A stretch of 64,000 bases of DNA, from assembly GCF_034064985.1 (NCBI RefSeq), contig NZ_CP139249.1, forward strand, positions 1,798,001 to 1,862,000, read 5' to 3'. Each line of letters begins with the position of its first letter. The first letter of the stretch is position 1. This document shows, one piece after another, positions 43,377 through 53,084 of the stretch. A model generated the notes under the pieces. It did no database searches. It saw only the letters and a list, made by a program, of their open reading frames with translations, and was not told the DNA's origin. The stretch comes from Acinetobacter pittii (GTDB taxonomy: Bacteria; Pseudomonadota; Gammaproteobacteria; Pseudomonadales; Moraxellaceae). The position numbers were made by a program, and so were the translations under genes.

Positions 43377-44186
43377 ATGGTTAAAACAAGAGTGAATAAA
43401 ATCATTTTTTCTTTACTTATTTTGTTCTCTGCTACGGCGTATGGGGCAGAAGTTGATAATGCTTTACTTCAGAAAAATTTAGAAGCAGCAAACTTACAAA
43501 TTGAGGTTTTAAAGGCTCAAGTTGAAGTGATGAAAAGTTATCAGGATAAATTCCTTTCAACAGTTTATTGGTCACTTGGTACAGTTGCCGCTTTAGTCGT
43601 TTTTTTAGCAGGTATTAACTGGTTTACTAATAATAGGAATCTTGAAAAAGAGGCTCAACTACAAAAGGAAACTATACAAAATGAATTAATTTCAATTAGA
43701 AATAAATTGAATGAGAAAGTAGATGAAGCTTTATTAGAAAGTAAAGCAGCCTCTAATGAAGCAATTAAACTATTAGAAAATGACCTTAAAACTTCTATTT
43801 TAGAAAAATCAGAAAATTTAGGAAAAAGTATAAATGCTGGTTTAATCAACAATTTGAGACCGATTATTCGGGACTTGAGAGAATTAAAAAGAAGATCACT
43901 AGAGTCAGATTATGAGGATTACTTAAATAGAAAAATTTATGAAAATGCTATAAGAAAGACCTGTGAATTATTAGATTTGACAATAAATGATTATGATTTC
44001 CAAAGTAATACTAGTAATGCACTCACAAAGATTGAGACTACTTTAAAATTAGCCCAGCAAGATCGGCGTCTCAGTGGTGTTTCTCCCGAGACAATTGCTA
44101 TGCTTGTCAATAGTTTAAAACCATTTGAAGAAAAGCATAATATTGTCATAAAAAGAATTCATCAGCAATTATCAGAAATTGAGTAA
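43377..44186 (+). CDS. Exported coiled-coil membrane protein, unknown function
   Basis: 269 residues. A signal peptide ends near ATAYGA (about residue 23). A short coiled coil (25-55) leads into one transmembrane helix (about 62-82, VYWSLGTVAALVVFLAGINW), then a long Lys/Glu/Asn-rich helical region (90-200) likely to be coiled coil. So the mature protein has a periplasmic N-terminus and a cytoplasmic C-terminus. The sequence is AT-rich. It is followed by a terminator and by another exported unknown. I recognise no family. Confidence 0.65.
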   Translation: MVKTRVNKIIFSLLILFSATAYGAEVDNALLQKNLEAANLQIEVLKAQVEVMKSYQDKFLSTVYWSLGTVAALVVFLAGINWFTNNRNLEKEAQLQKETIQNELISIRNKLNEKVDEALLESKAASNEAIKLLENDLKTSILEKSENLGKSINAGLINNLRPIIRDLRELKRRSLESDYEDYLNRKIYENAIRKTCELLDLTINDYDFQSNTSNALTKIETTLKLAQQDRRLSGVSPETIAMLVNSLKPFEEKHNIVIKRIHQQLSEIE

Positions 44187-44211
44187 AAAAGCACCATAAT
44201 ATGCTTTTTTT
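44186..44211 (+). terminator. Terminator after the coiled-coil protein
   Basis: AAAAAAGCA / TGCTTTTTTT, 8-nt loop, overlapping the stop codon. Confidence 0.75.
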
Positions 44212-44304
44212 ACTCTTTAGAATAAGATGCAGGACAATAGATTTTTTACTAAATTTATATAATATTTACGTATTCCAATATTTTATAATGGGCAAAAGAA
44301 TTTT

Positions 44305-44733
44305 ATGGGTAGAATATTATTAATTTTTATAAGTTTATTGATTATTGGCCCAGTGTACAGTGCTGATGATTTTTTCGAAAAAAAACCTTCTATTTTAATT
44401 GCTAAAGATGAAGAGGCTCAAAATACTAAAAGTGGTGAGAGTGTTGTTTTTTTTGAGTCAGCAATGCAACAAAAAATAGATCGTACAAATCAACTTTTTA
44501 GAAGGGCTGAGCGAGATAAAGATGTTCTATTCCAAACGTCAAATATGACTGATTATGATAAATCACAATATTACAGAGAAAATAAGTTTGCTAATTATAG
44601 AGGTTATTCTCCATACATTGAATCTACACCTAATAGAAAAGTAATTTCAGAGGAAGAATATGAACAGCTAATGGAGAAAAAAAGAAAAGAGAGAAAAGTT
44701 GATCGAAGCCTTTGGTACCTATTAGATAAGTAA
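44305..44733 (+). CDS. Small exported protein, unknown function
   Basis: 142 residues with an N-terminal signal peptide (ILLIFISLLIIGPVYSADDF, cleavage about residue 19-20). A highly charged mature part is rich in Lys, Glu and Arg (EEEYEQLMEKKRKERKVDRS). No known domain is visible. A second copy of its VISEEEYEQL-type tail appears just after the stop in another frame (44729-44770), suggesting a decayed tandem duplicate. Confidence 0.55.
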   Translation: MGRILLIFISLLIIGPVYSADDFFEKKPSILIAKDEEAQNTKSGESVVFFESAMQQKIDRTNQLFRRAERDKDVLFQTSNMTDYDKSQYYRENKFANYRGYSPYIESTPNRKVISEEEYEQLMEKKRKERKVDRSLWYLLDK

Positions 44734-44770
44734 TTTCAGAAGATGAATTTCAATATTTAAAAGCGCCCTA
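44729..44770 (+). pseudogene. Scrap of a paralogous C-terminus
   Basis: Reading from 44729 gives VISEDEFQYLKAP then a stop, closely matching VISEEEYEQL inside the preceding gene. It is probably the remnant of a duplicated neighbour. Confidence 0.35.
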
Positions 44771-44932
44771 GGAAAGCTAGAAAATTAATATTTTTACGAA
44801 CAAAATATAGCTATTACCTACCAAATCAAAAAATAGATATGTTGTAGAAAAGGATGGGGTTGGTATTAAGCTCAGAGGAAGCACTTAACCGATCTTCTTA
44901 AAATTCGATGGATTTCGTTAAATAGGTAGACG

Positions 44933-45652
44933 ATGACCGCACTTTTAGAAAAGGATTTCAGCCCGTCTGAGTTTACATTGTTCTCTGAAATATTATGGAA
45001 ACTTGGCTCAGGCAAAGGGCAATACAATTTACGTGAAAATATCATTGCAGATATTGCCATTTTGTTACGTGCTGATTTTGCCGCGTCTTATATTTGGGAT
45101 TCAACGCATAATTTATCGAAAGAAGGTGTGATATGGAAAATCGACCCAAAAGCGATGGAGGACTATGAGTGTATTTGGCAATTTGATGACCCTATTACTG
45201 CACAGCTTCGCAAACGTCAAAAACCAACATTTGTAAATGAAGTCATGCCTCTTGCAGACCTTAAAAAAACAAGTTATTACAATGAGTTTTTGAGAGCCTA
45301 TGGTTTGTATCACGGCATAAATATTTATTTTGTCCGAAATGGTATAGATATTGGCGATTTACGTATTTGGCGTGCAAAAGATGCTGACATGTTTGGTGAA
45401 CGTGAAAAAAGAATATTAAATCTGCTTGAACCTTATTTTACTCAAGCCTTACCAGCAGATTTGTCAACACAATATGGTCTGACTCCACGAGAACAAGAAG
45501 TGGTTCATTTAGTCTCTAAAGGCTTAAGTGATAAAGAGGTGGCAAATTTACTTGGTATAAGCTTTACCACATTAAGAACCCATCTGAACAACTCTATGAG
45601 AAAAATAGGCTGTAATAATCGCACTGAAATGACTTTACTCATTCAACATTAA
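44933..45652 (+). CDS. LuxR-family transcriptional regulator
   Basis: 239 residues. The C-terminal LuxR/GerE helix-turn-helix is clear (LTPREQEVVHLVSKGLSDKE, then VANLLGISFTTLRTHLNNSM). The N-terminal 165 residues look like a GAF-type sensor, not an acyl-homoserine-lactone domain: the W/Y/D set of LuxR sensors is not visible. No luxI gene is nearby. It lies 92 bases upstream of an amidase gene on the same strand and may control it and the efflux operon that follows; that is inference. Confidence 0.82.
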   Translation: MTALLEKDFSPSEFTLFSEILWKLGSGKGQYNLRENIIADIAILLRADFAASYIWDSTHNLSKEGVIWKIDPKAMEDYECIWQFDDPITAQLRKRQKPTFVNEVMPLADLKKTSYYNEFLRAYGLYHGINIYFVRNGIDIGDLRIWRAKDADMFGEREKRILNLLEPYFTQALPADLSTQYGLTPREQEVVHLVSKGLSDKEVANLLGISFTTLRTHLNNSMRKIGCNNRTEMTLLIQH

Positions 45653-45744
45653 AACAAAAACAATTCTCAATTTTGAGGATGCGAATGAATGAGCAATTTG
45701 TACTAAGTTCTTAAGATCACAACTTAAATGGATTTTAAGTCATC

Positions 45745-47205
45745 ATGTCAAATGCACTTGAAAAAAATAATTGGATTGAATTACAGGGTTTAGCAAATGC
45801 TTCAGTAGATGTCATTACTCAATTGATTCATGAGAGAAAAGTATCTTGTGAAGAACTCGTGCATCACTACTTTGCCGCTATTGAAAAACAACAGTCTTTA
45901 AATGCATTTATTAGCACAGATAAAGCTTCAGCAATTCAACAAGCTCAATATTGGGATAAATACCTGCTTAGTGGAAAAACATGTCCAGCTTTAATGGGTA
46001 TTTTAATTGCGGTTAAAGATAATATTCATGTTGCAGGTTTCCCTAATAGTGCAGGTACACCAGCTTTAGCTGATTTTAAGCCTCAAAGCTCCGCACCGAT
46101 TATTCAAAAACTTATTGATCACGGCGCGATTATTGTTGGTAAAACCAATATGCACGAATTGGCCTTCGGAGTAACAGGTTATAATACTGCCATGCATATT
46201 GAAGGCGTTGTCGGTACACGAAATGCCGTAAATCCATTGCATATCGCTGGTGGGTCTTCTTCAGGTAGTGCTGTGGCAGTAGCAGCAGGAATGGTTCCAA
46301 TTTCGATTGGTACAGATACTGGTGCTTCAATACGTTTGCCAAGTGCGTTAAATGGTTGTGTCGGTTTTCGTCCCACGGTAGAACGATATTCACAAGAGAG
46401 TATTACCCCAATTTCACATACTCGCGATACAGCTGGCCCTATTGCACACACCGTATCTGACATTATTTTAATTGATCAGCTTATTACTCAAGAGCTAAAG
46501 AAAGAACCATTACAGCCTCATCAAATTAGGCTCGGTATCAATCCATATTTTTGGAATCATTTAGATGAAGACGTTCATGAGCAGGCGCATATTGCACTTG
46601 AGCTTTTAAAAGATGCGGGAGTCGAAATTATTAATGTTGATATGCCGAATTTAGAACAACTCAATCATGCGATTTCATTTCCAGTGGTCGTCTATGAAGG
46701 CAAATATGACCTTATTCAATATTTGAAAGATCATCATGTAAATTTGACTATTGAGACTGTAGTCGATCAGATCTCAAGCCCAGATGTACAGGTAATTTTT
46801 AAACAGAATATTCTTCCCCAATTAATTCAAGATCAGACGGGGCAACTTGTTCCTGTTTTACCTTTCTATGAAAAGGCCATCAGTGAAGCTCGGCCACAAT
46901 TGCTTGAACTCTACCAAAACACATTTAAAGCGCATAACTTACATGGTTTATTATTTCCGACATCACCGATTGTTGCACCGTTAGCAAATGAACAATCCAA
47001 TTCAATTGAAAATTTCCAGATACTCATTCGAAATACGGACCCCGGCAGTAATATCGGATTACCAGGGCTGAGTTTTCCGATTGGAAAGGGAGCGAAATCG
47101 AAACTACCCGTTGGATTAGAAATTGATGGTTTACCTCATCAAGATGGTGAAATACTTGCGATTGGGATGGCTTTAGAAGAAATACTTAAGGTTCTAAATA
47201 AGTAA
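45745..47205 (+). CDS. Amidase-signature hydrolase
   Basis: 486 residues. The Ser-cisSer-Lys triad is visible: K91 in AVKDNIHVAGFP, the serine-rich AGGSSSGSAVAVA (about 169-181) and the nucleophile near S195 in GTDTGASIRLPS. Most relatives have GTDTGGSIR; here the second glycine is alanine. The family hydrolyses amides such as indole-acetamide, allophanate or malonamide. It lies between a LuxR regulator and a cluster encoding a GH3-family amide ligase, so hydrolysis of an acyl-amide is a plausible role. Confidence 0.83.
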   Translation: MSNALEKNNWIELQGLANASVDVITQLIHERKVSCEELVHHYFAAIEKQQSLNAFISTDKASAIQQAQYWDKYLLSGKTCPALMGILIAVKDNIHVAGFPNSAGTPALADFKPQSSAPIIQKLIDHGAIIVGKTNMHELAFGVTGYNTAMHIEGVVGTRNAVNPLHIAGGSSSGSAVAVAAGMVPISIGTDTGASIRLPSALNGCVGFRPTVERYSQESITPISHTRDTAGPIAHTVSDIILIDQLITQELKKEPLQPHQIRLGINPYFWNHLDEDVHEQAHIALELLKDAGVEIINVDMPNLEQLNHAISFPVVVYEGKYDLIQYLKDHHVNLTIETVVDQISSPDVQVIFKQNILPQLIQDQTGQLVPVLPFYEKAISEARPQLLELYQNTFKAHNLHGLLFPTSPIVAPLANEQSNSIENFQILIRNTDPGSNIGLPGLSFPIGKGAKSKLPVGLEIDGLPHQDGEILAIGMALEEILKVLNK

Positions 47206-47884
47206 AATATAAACTAATAATTCTCTATTTTCTAAATAAAAAAGAGTTAAAAGTAACTCTTTTTTAGATTAATTTTGTTTTTGAATAATACTTGGTTTCT
47301 TAAAAAGAAGTTGGATTTAGTCGAAAAGTTTTTATATTATATTATTTAATATTGTTAATCATAGGTACATCTTTAATAAGCTGTGCTTTACTATTGTTGA
47401 TAAACCATAATTTTTATATTTTATGCTTCTATAAATATTATAAAAATTCTCGAAGAATTTCTTTAAATTACATATTGTTCTAATTAAATCAACATAAGTT
47501 ATACAAAGTAAACGCTAATTTTTAATATTAATGCAATAAATTTTTCTACTAATTAATCACTTTTATATAAATAATTATATTTACAAGTTATTGTTTTTGT
47601 TTATTTAAATTAATACTAAAAGAAAGTTTTTATAATTAAATTTTTTAGAAAATATGAAATTACATAATTTTTAAACATATTTTTTATAGCATGCAGTGTA
47701 TTGGCGTAAATAGAAAAAATATATGTCAAAAGGGTCAATGATATTTAATCGATTTAAGAATCATAATTTGCACCAAATTTTACGCTGTCACGATTCATTG
47801 AATAAACCAAGTGAAAAGTTACGTAAAAAAGACGCTAATAGTTTATTGGTGTAAATAAAAAATCGAATATTACAAATAAACGGA
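47206..47884. other. 679-base AT-rich intergenic region
   Basis: It begins with a terminator (47241-47265). The rest is extremely AT-rich, with no ORF, repeat or RNA I can support. It must carry the promoter of the efflux/GH3 operon. Confidence 0.5.
47241..47265 (+). terminator. Terminator after the amidase gene
   Basis: AGAGTTA / TAACTCT, 4-nt loop, then TTTTT. Confidence 0.85.
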
Positions 47885-48953
47885 ATGAATATGGATAACG
47901 TAGCTCAGCTAGAAACTGATACTAATTTCCAAAGTCGAAAGAAAATAACTTGGGGTGTTTTTTAGTGTCCTTTTATTACTTTTAATTGCTGGTATCGTAT
48001 ATTATTTTTTTGTATACAGATTTTATCAAACTACTGATAATGCTTATGTGCAAGCCGATGTGACTTGGGTCATGCCAAAGATTTCAGGCGAAGTGATTGA
48101 GCTATTAATTAACGATAATCAGGTGGTAAAAAAAGGGGAAACTTTAGCGGTATTAGATCACCGCGATTACCAAGCTCGTTATGATCAGGCGAGTTCTGTA
48201 GTCAGCTTAAAAGAAGCCGCGCTTGGTGTACAACAGCAAAATGAAAAGTCTGCTAAGTCTTCCATTACTGAAGCAAAGAGTGGTGTAGTGGCAGCACAAG
48301 CTGATTTAACTCGTTTAAGAAAAGATTTTGAACGTTATCAAGATTTACTAAAAGATGGCGTGATTACCCGTCAAAACTTTGAAGGCATTCAGTCTCAATA
48401 TTTAACGGCTCAGGCACAGCTCAGCAAAGCGCAAGCCGCCGTAAATGCAGCAGAAGCTCAGTTGGGGAGTTTACAGGCCAGTCGAGCGCAGCTTTTAGCA
48501 GATATTCAAAGTGCTAATGCAAACTTAAACCTGTATCAGGTCGATCTGGCTTCATCAAAAGTGGTTAGTCCTGTAAACGGTAAGATCGGTAGCCTTGCAA
48601 TCCAGAAAGGTTCACGTGTTTCTCCGCAAACTCGCTTAATGGCGATCATTCCTGAAAATAGTTTGTATGTACAAGCAAACTTCAAAGAAACCCAAATTGA
48701 AAAAATGCATATTGGTCAGAAAGTTGAGCTCAAACTTGATGCCTATCCGAGCATCACCTATACCGGAAAAATTGAAAGCTTTTCACCAGCATCAGGCGCA
48801 ACTTTTTCACTCATGCCACCAGACAATGCCACAGGCAACTTTAACAAGGTTGTTCAGCGTATTCCTGTGCGTATCGCCATAGATTCAAGCCCACATATTG
48901 ATTTGATAAAACCTGGAATGTCGGTGAGTGCCACCGTTGACCTAAGAACTTAA
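47885..48953 (+). pseudogene. HlyD/EmrA-family adaptor with a frameshift near the N-terminus
   Basis: The natural start is ATG 47885 or 47891 (MDNVAQLETDTNFQSRKKI), but this frame hits a TAG at 47963-47965 after six T (47958-47963). With five T it would run straight into SVLLLLLIAGIVYYFFVYRF and the rest of a normal EmrA. The rest includes the TM helix, coiled coil (about 95-200 of the product), lipoyl half VVSPVNGKIGSLAIQKGSRV and SPASGATFSLMPPDNATGNF. A GTG at 47955 could still start a 332-residue protein that keeps the TM helix and lacks only the cytoplasmic tail. So the gene may be weakly active, switched off, or simply mis-sequenced. Confidence 0.75.
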
Positions 48954-48976
48954 TAAAAAATTTTAGGTAATAAAAA

Positions 48977-50524
48977 ATGAATAAGCACCTTGAAGCCGAG
49001 TGGAGATTCCCAGCAAAAACGGCGTGGGCAATTTTTGCTGCCATGATTTTTGGAAACTTTATGGCGATTCTTGATATTCAGATCGTGGCGAGTTCTCTAA
49101 ACGAAGTTCAAGCGGGGATGAGTGCAAGTCGTTATGAAGTCACTTGGGTACAAACGGTTTATTTAATTGCCGAAATTATTGCAATTCCAATGTCGAGTAT
49201 TGTCTCGAGGGTACTTTCAACACGGGTGTATTACACCATCTGTGCAATTGGTTTTACGGTGAGTTCTTTACTTTGTGCCTTGGCATGGAACTTAGAAAGT
49301 TTATTGGTGTTCCGTGGTATACAAGGTTTTATGGGCGGCGGCATGATTCCGACCTCCATGACGGCGTTGTACTTACTTTTTCCAGAACCAAAACGTTCAT
49401 TGCCTTTGGTGATGTTTGGAATGATCAGTACCTTGGGACCGGCTATTGGCCCAACCATTGGCGGTTGGCTCACCAATAATTTCTCATGGCACTGGATGTT
49501 CTTGATCAATATTATTCCGGGCATCATCATTGCTACGGTCATTTACTCAGGCCCAAATATCGACCGTGCCAACTATTCACTCATCAAAAGTATGGACTGG
49601 TTTAGTTTGGTCGGTATGGCGATGTTTTTGGGTGGGCTTGAATATTTCCTTGATGAAGGCGCACGGCATGACTGGCTTGCAGACACAGGCGTTCGGATTG
49701 CTTTCATGATCTGCGTTCTGGGCGGCATGATTTTCTTCTCTAGAAGTTTCACCCAGCCTAAGCCTTTGCTCGATTTATCCGTATTTAAAAACAAGAACTT
49801 TACCTTAAGTGCTATCACGACTTTTGTGATTGGCATGGCGCTCTATGGCTTGGGCTACATGATTCCCGTGTTTCTTGGGCAAGTCCGTGAAATGAACAGT
49901 AGCCAAATTGGTCACGTCATGATGGTGACAGGCATTGTCATGTTCTGCTTTGCGCCGTTCCTTGCGTGGCTCATTCCCAATTTTGATACCCGCAAAACCG
50001 TATTTGTCGGAATGATTTTGGCGGGTTTTGGGGTATGGCTCAATTCGCATCTCAGCATTCATAGCGATTATGACTTTATGTTTTGGCCGCAAATTTACCG
50101 TGGTATTGGCCTCATGATTTGTCTAATTGTGGTTTCGCATTTAGCCATGAGCACATTGCCACTCAGCAAAGTAGCCGATGCTAGCGGTATTTATAACCTG
50201 ATGCGTAATATCGGCGGCGCGGTTGGATTGGCACTGATTAACTCATCATTAGATTGGCTGACTGCCATGCATGTCACCCAGATTAATCAGTCTATGACAC
50301 CACAAAACTGGATCTTTACAGAACGACTCGACCAACTTACGGCGCAATATCAGGAAGTCGGCTCAAATGCACAGCAAATCGCGCTCAGCGTGATCTATCG
50401 CAACATTCATTTTCAGGCACTGACCTCTAGCTTTAACGACTTATTACGCATGCTCGCAATCATCATGTTTGTGACCGCATTTTTAACCATCTTTATGGAT
50501 CGGGGGAAGAAAATGAACATGTAG
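48977..50524 (+). CDS. DHA2-family (EmrB-like) MFS exporter
   Basis: 515 residues with about 14 hydrophobic helices. EmrB features: DIQIVASSLNEVQAGMSASR near TM1, FRGIQGFMGGGMIPTSMTAL in TM4 and GPTIGGWLTNNFSWHWMFLI (motif C region in TM5). It follows the HlyD gene by 23 bases. With the TolC-like gene downstream, these three encode a complete tripartite exporter, unusual because most Acinetobacter EmrAB pairs lack a dedicated TolC gene next door. The substrate is probably the product of the enzymes in the same operon. Confidence 0.88.
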   Translation: MNKHLEAEWRFPAKTAWAIFAAMIFGNFMAILDIQIVASSLNEVQAGMSASRYEVTWVQTVYLIAEIIAIPMSSIVSRVLSTRVYYTICAIGFTVSSLLCALAWNLESLLVFRGIQGFMGGGMIPTSMTALYLLFPEPKRSLPLVMFGMISTLGPAIGPTIGGWLTNNFSWHWMFLINIIPGIIIATVIYSGPNIDRANYSLIKSMDWFSLVGMAMFLGGLEYFLDEGARHDWLADTGVRIAFMICVLGGMIFFSRSFTQPKPLLDLSVFKNKNFTLSAITTFVIGMALYGLGYMIPVFLGQVREMNSSQIGHVMMVTGIVMFCFAPFLAWLIPNFDTRKTVFVGMILAGFGVWLNSHLSIHSDYDFMFWPQIYRGIGLMICLIVVSHLAMSTLPLSKVADASGIYNLMRNIGGAVGLALINSSLDWLTAMHVTQINQSMTPQNWIFTERLDQLTAQYQEVGSNAQQIALSVIYRNIHFQALTSSFNDLLRMLAIIMFVTAFLTIFMDRGKKMNM

Positions 50525-50679
50525 CGATTTAGAAATAAAGAGCAGCTTTCAAAGAATGAAAAACAATAGGGCATATCAAAACGTATCCCTTCATAGAAAA
50601 AGAACATTGAGATGAGTTTTCTAAAATCGGTTGATGAGATCGGGGAACTCGCAAATTAGAGGTGGAAGGTTAAAGGATT

Positions 50680-51501
50680 ATGATTAATACAACGTATAAA
50701 CTAATTTCAAAATTGAACCTGAAAAACACGACTTATGGTCAATATTTTGAAAAAGAGCAAATCGATACTGAACGATTAAAAGTGATGTATTCCATTTACG
50801 AACAGTATTATGAAAATACGAGATTTTCTATTTTCGTAGATGATTTCCAAAATAAAAGCGGTGCGATCTTAATTTTTGATTCGGAAACAAATGAGATTGT
50901 GGGTTTTTCGACTGTGGTGGTGCAGCATTTCTATTTAAACGGTAAAGACTACACCGTGTTATTTAGCGGTGATACGGTCATTTTGAAGAAGTTTTGGGGC
51001 ACGCGTAGTCTACAAAGTACCATGCTCAAACTTATGATTAAGCTTCGAATCAAATACCCATTTAACGAACTCTATTGGCTCCTCATTTCTAAAGGTTATA
51101 AAACCTACTTACTGCTCGCCAATAACTACTATGTCTATTACCCAAATATTAAAGATGAAAACCAGCATCTTTCGGAAGTTGTCGAGCATTACTGTGAGAA
51201 ATTCTTTGGGGAGTACTACGACCGTGAAGCAGGCCTTTTAAACTTTGGTGATGACTATCAGCCATTAAAAGATGAAGTCGCACCAATTACTGCCGAAATG
51301 AGAGAGAAAAACCCAAATATTCATTTCTTTGAGCAGATGAATCCAACATGGAAAGCAGGCACAGAACTACCGTGTATTGGTCGGTTAGGCTGGAAAGACA
51401 TAGCCCGTTTCCCAGTGAAGCTAATGACCAAACCTACAAGTAAGGGAAAATTTGAAGCCTGTGTAACGTCTAAAACAAAACGTAGAGAGGCCATCCAATG
51501 A
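50680..51501 (+). CDS. GNAT-like acyltransferase, unknown substrate
   Basis: 273 residues. The central part looks like a GNAT fold: strand GAILIFDSETNEIVGFSTVV, then VLFSGDTVILKKFWGTRSLQ in the position of the acyl-CoA loop, then FNELYWLLISKGYKTYLLLA. The conserved RxxGxG is not obvious, so it may be a divergent N-acyl transferase. The C-terminus is rich in Lys and Pro. Its stop overlaps the GH3-family gene start by 4 bases, implying a shared task. Confidence 0.55.
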   Translation: MINTTYKLISKLNLKNTTYGQYFEKEQIDTERLKVMYSIYEQYYENTRFSIFVDDFQNKSGAILIFDSETNEIVGFSTVVVQHFYLNGKDYTVLFSGDTVILKKFWGTRSLQSTMLKLMIKLRIKYPFNELYWLLISKGYKTYLLLANNYYVYYPNIKDENQHLSEVVEHYCEKFFGEYYDREAGLLNFGDDYQPLKDEVAPITAEMREKNPNIHFFEQMNPTWKAGTELPCIGRLGWKDIARFPVKLMTKPTSKGKFEACVTSKTKRREAIQ

Positions 51502-53084
51502 AATCTAATGAATGGCTAACTCTTGGCTCGCATCTGATTTTAAAAAAATGGTGTGATGCATCTGACCGTAATTTCCAAAAACAGTTTAATGCCTTAGAGA
51601 CTACGCAACGTCAAATTTTGCATTCGATTTTACAGACCTCTACTTTGGCCAAAGATAAACAGGTTCAAAATTATGAGCAGTTTGTAAAAGCATTTCCTCC
51701 GACACGTTACGGCGCATGGCGTGAAGACATTCAACGTTACCGTGAACAAAAGCTTTCACTCTCGAGCAGTAAACTGGTTCGTTTCCAACCGACCAGTGGT
51801 TCGAGTGAGCAAATCAAGTTCATTCCATACACCAAGTTGTTTTTAGATGAACTTGACCATGCGATTGCGCCGTGGATGGCGAGTTTATACCGCAAATGCC
51901 CACAGCTCAGCTCGGGTACACATTATTGGTCGGTGTCATGGTTGCCTGAAAGTCAACGTGAAGTTTTAAAAGATAAAAACCTAAATGACGATAGTGCGCT
52001 ACTCGGTGTAGGTAAGCGAATTTTGTCTAAGTTTACTCAAGCGGTTCCAAGTAATGTTGCCTTTGCAGCAAATGCTGACGATGCACTGTTTGCCACCATT
52101 TGTTATTTGGTCGCAAACCGTAACTTAGCCATGATTTCGGTGTGGAGTCCAACGTTTGCGCTGCAATTACTTGAACGTTTGGAGTTGCTGCAGCAAGACG
52201 TGATTGAGGTTTTACAAAGTGGTTCATGGGGCAGCCGTCAGGCTTCATTAAAAGAAGTGACAGCACCGCGTAGCTCTGAAAGTGCTCAAGCCTTAATTGC
52301 AAGTTCAAACGGCACACAGATCGACTTTAAAAAGCTCTGGCCAAAGTTAAGTCTGGTGTCGAGTTGGGACACTGCAGGTTCAAAAGCTTGGGCGGAGAAA
52401 TTAAAAGAGAAATTACCCAGTGTTCAGTTTGAAGGTAAAGGCCTATGGGCGACGGAAGGTGTAGTGACTATTCCCTATAACGACCAATACCCACTCGCAT
52501 ACCAAAGTCATTTCTATGAATTTGAATATTTAGAAGGCGATAAACAAGGTCAAATTATTCCATCGTGGCAACTTAAACAAGGTGATGTGGTCAGCCCGCT
52601 CATTACTTCGGGCAATGGCTTACTTCGCTACTGTTTGGATGATTGCTTACGGGTGACTGGCTTTATAGAGCAAATTCCGTGTTTTGAATTTCAAGGCCGC
52701 CGTTTTGGGGTAGATCTGGTCGGTGAAAAACTCGCACCTGAAACCGCTCAGCAATTATTGTCACAGTTAAATGAAACCGAATCGAAAGCGATTTCTTTAC
52801 TTGCGATTGATACGCAGCAACAGGTTAAACCATTTTACTGCGTGCTTTTTGAAGGTGATATTCATCACAGCATTAGTAATGAATATATCGACAGTATTTT
52901 GCGTCAAAATTTCCATTATGAACTTGCACGAAACTTGGGGCAGCTCGACCAGCCTCAAATTCGCCAAGCCAATAATGGCTGGAATGCCTATAAAAAACTG
53001 GTCATGTTTGATGGCATTATCGAAGGCAATATCAAACCTGAGCCACTCAAAAAAGTCACCCTCAATAGTTTGGAACAACTATGA
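51498..53084 (+). CDS. GH3-family acyl-amino acid ligase
   Basis: 528 residues resembling GH3 auxin-responsive-promoter family enzymes. The ATP-binding region is LVRFQPTSGSSEQIKFIPYT (about 90-115). Other patterns are WATEGVVTIPYND (about 316-328) and the acyl-adenylating core LLRYCLDDCLRVTGF then EFQGRRFGVDLVGEKL. Plant GH3 enzymes join amino acids to carboxylic acids such as auxin and jasmonate. Bacterial homologues are poorly studied. In this operon it sits between two GNAT-like enzymes and an exporter, suggesting synthesis of an exported amide. It overlaps both neighbours by 4 bases. Confidence 0.8.
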   Translation: MKSNEWLTLGSHLILKKWCDASDRNFQKQFNALETTQRQILHSILQTSTLAKDKQVQNYEQFVKAFPPTRYGAWREDIQRYREQKLSLSSSKLVRFQPTSGSSEQIKFIPYTKLFLDELDHAIAPWMASLYRKCPQLSSGTHYWSVSWLPESQREVLKDKNLNDDSALLGVGKRILSKFTQAVPSNVAFAANADDALFATICYLVANRNLAMISVWSPTFALQLLERLELLQQDVIEVLQSGSWGSRQASLKEVTAPRSSESAQALIASSNGTQIDFKKLWPKLSLVSSWDTAGSKAWAEKLKEKLPSVQFEGKGLWATEGVVTIPYNDQYPLAYQSHFYEFEYLEGDKQGQIIPSWQLKQGDVVSPLITSGNGLLRYCLDDCLRVTGFIEQIPCFEFQGRRFGVDLVGEKLAPETAQQLLSQLNETESKAISLLAIDTQQQVKPFYCVLFEGDIHHSISNEYIDSILRQNFHYELARNLGQLDQPQIRQANNGWNAYKKLVMFDGIIEGNIKPEPLKKVTLNSLEQL

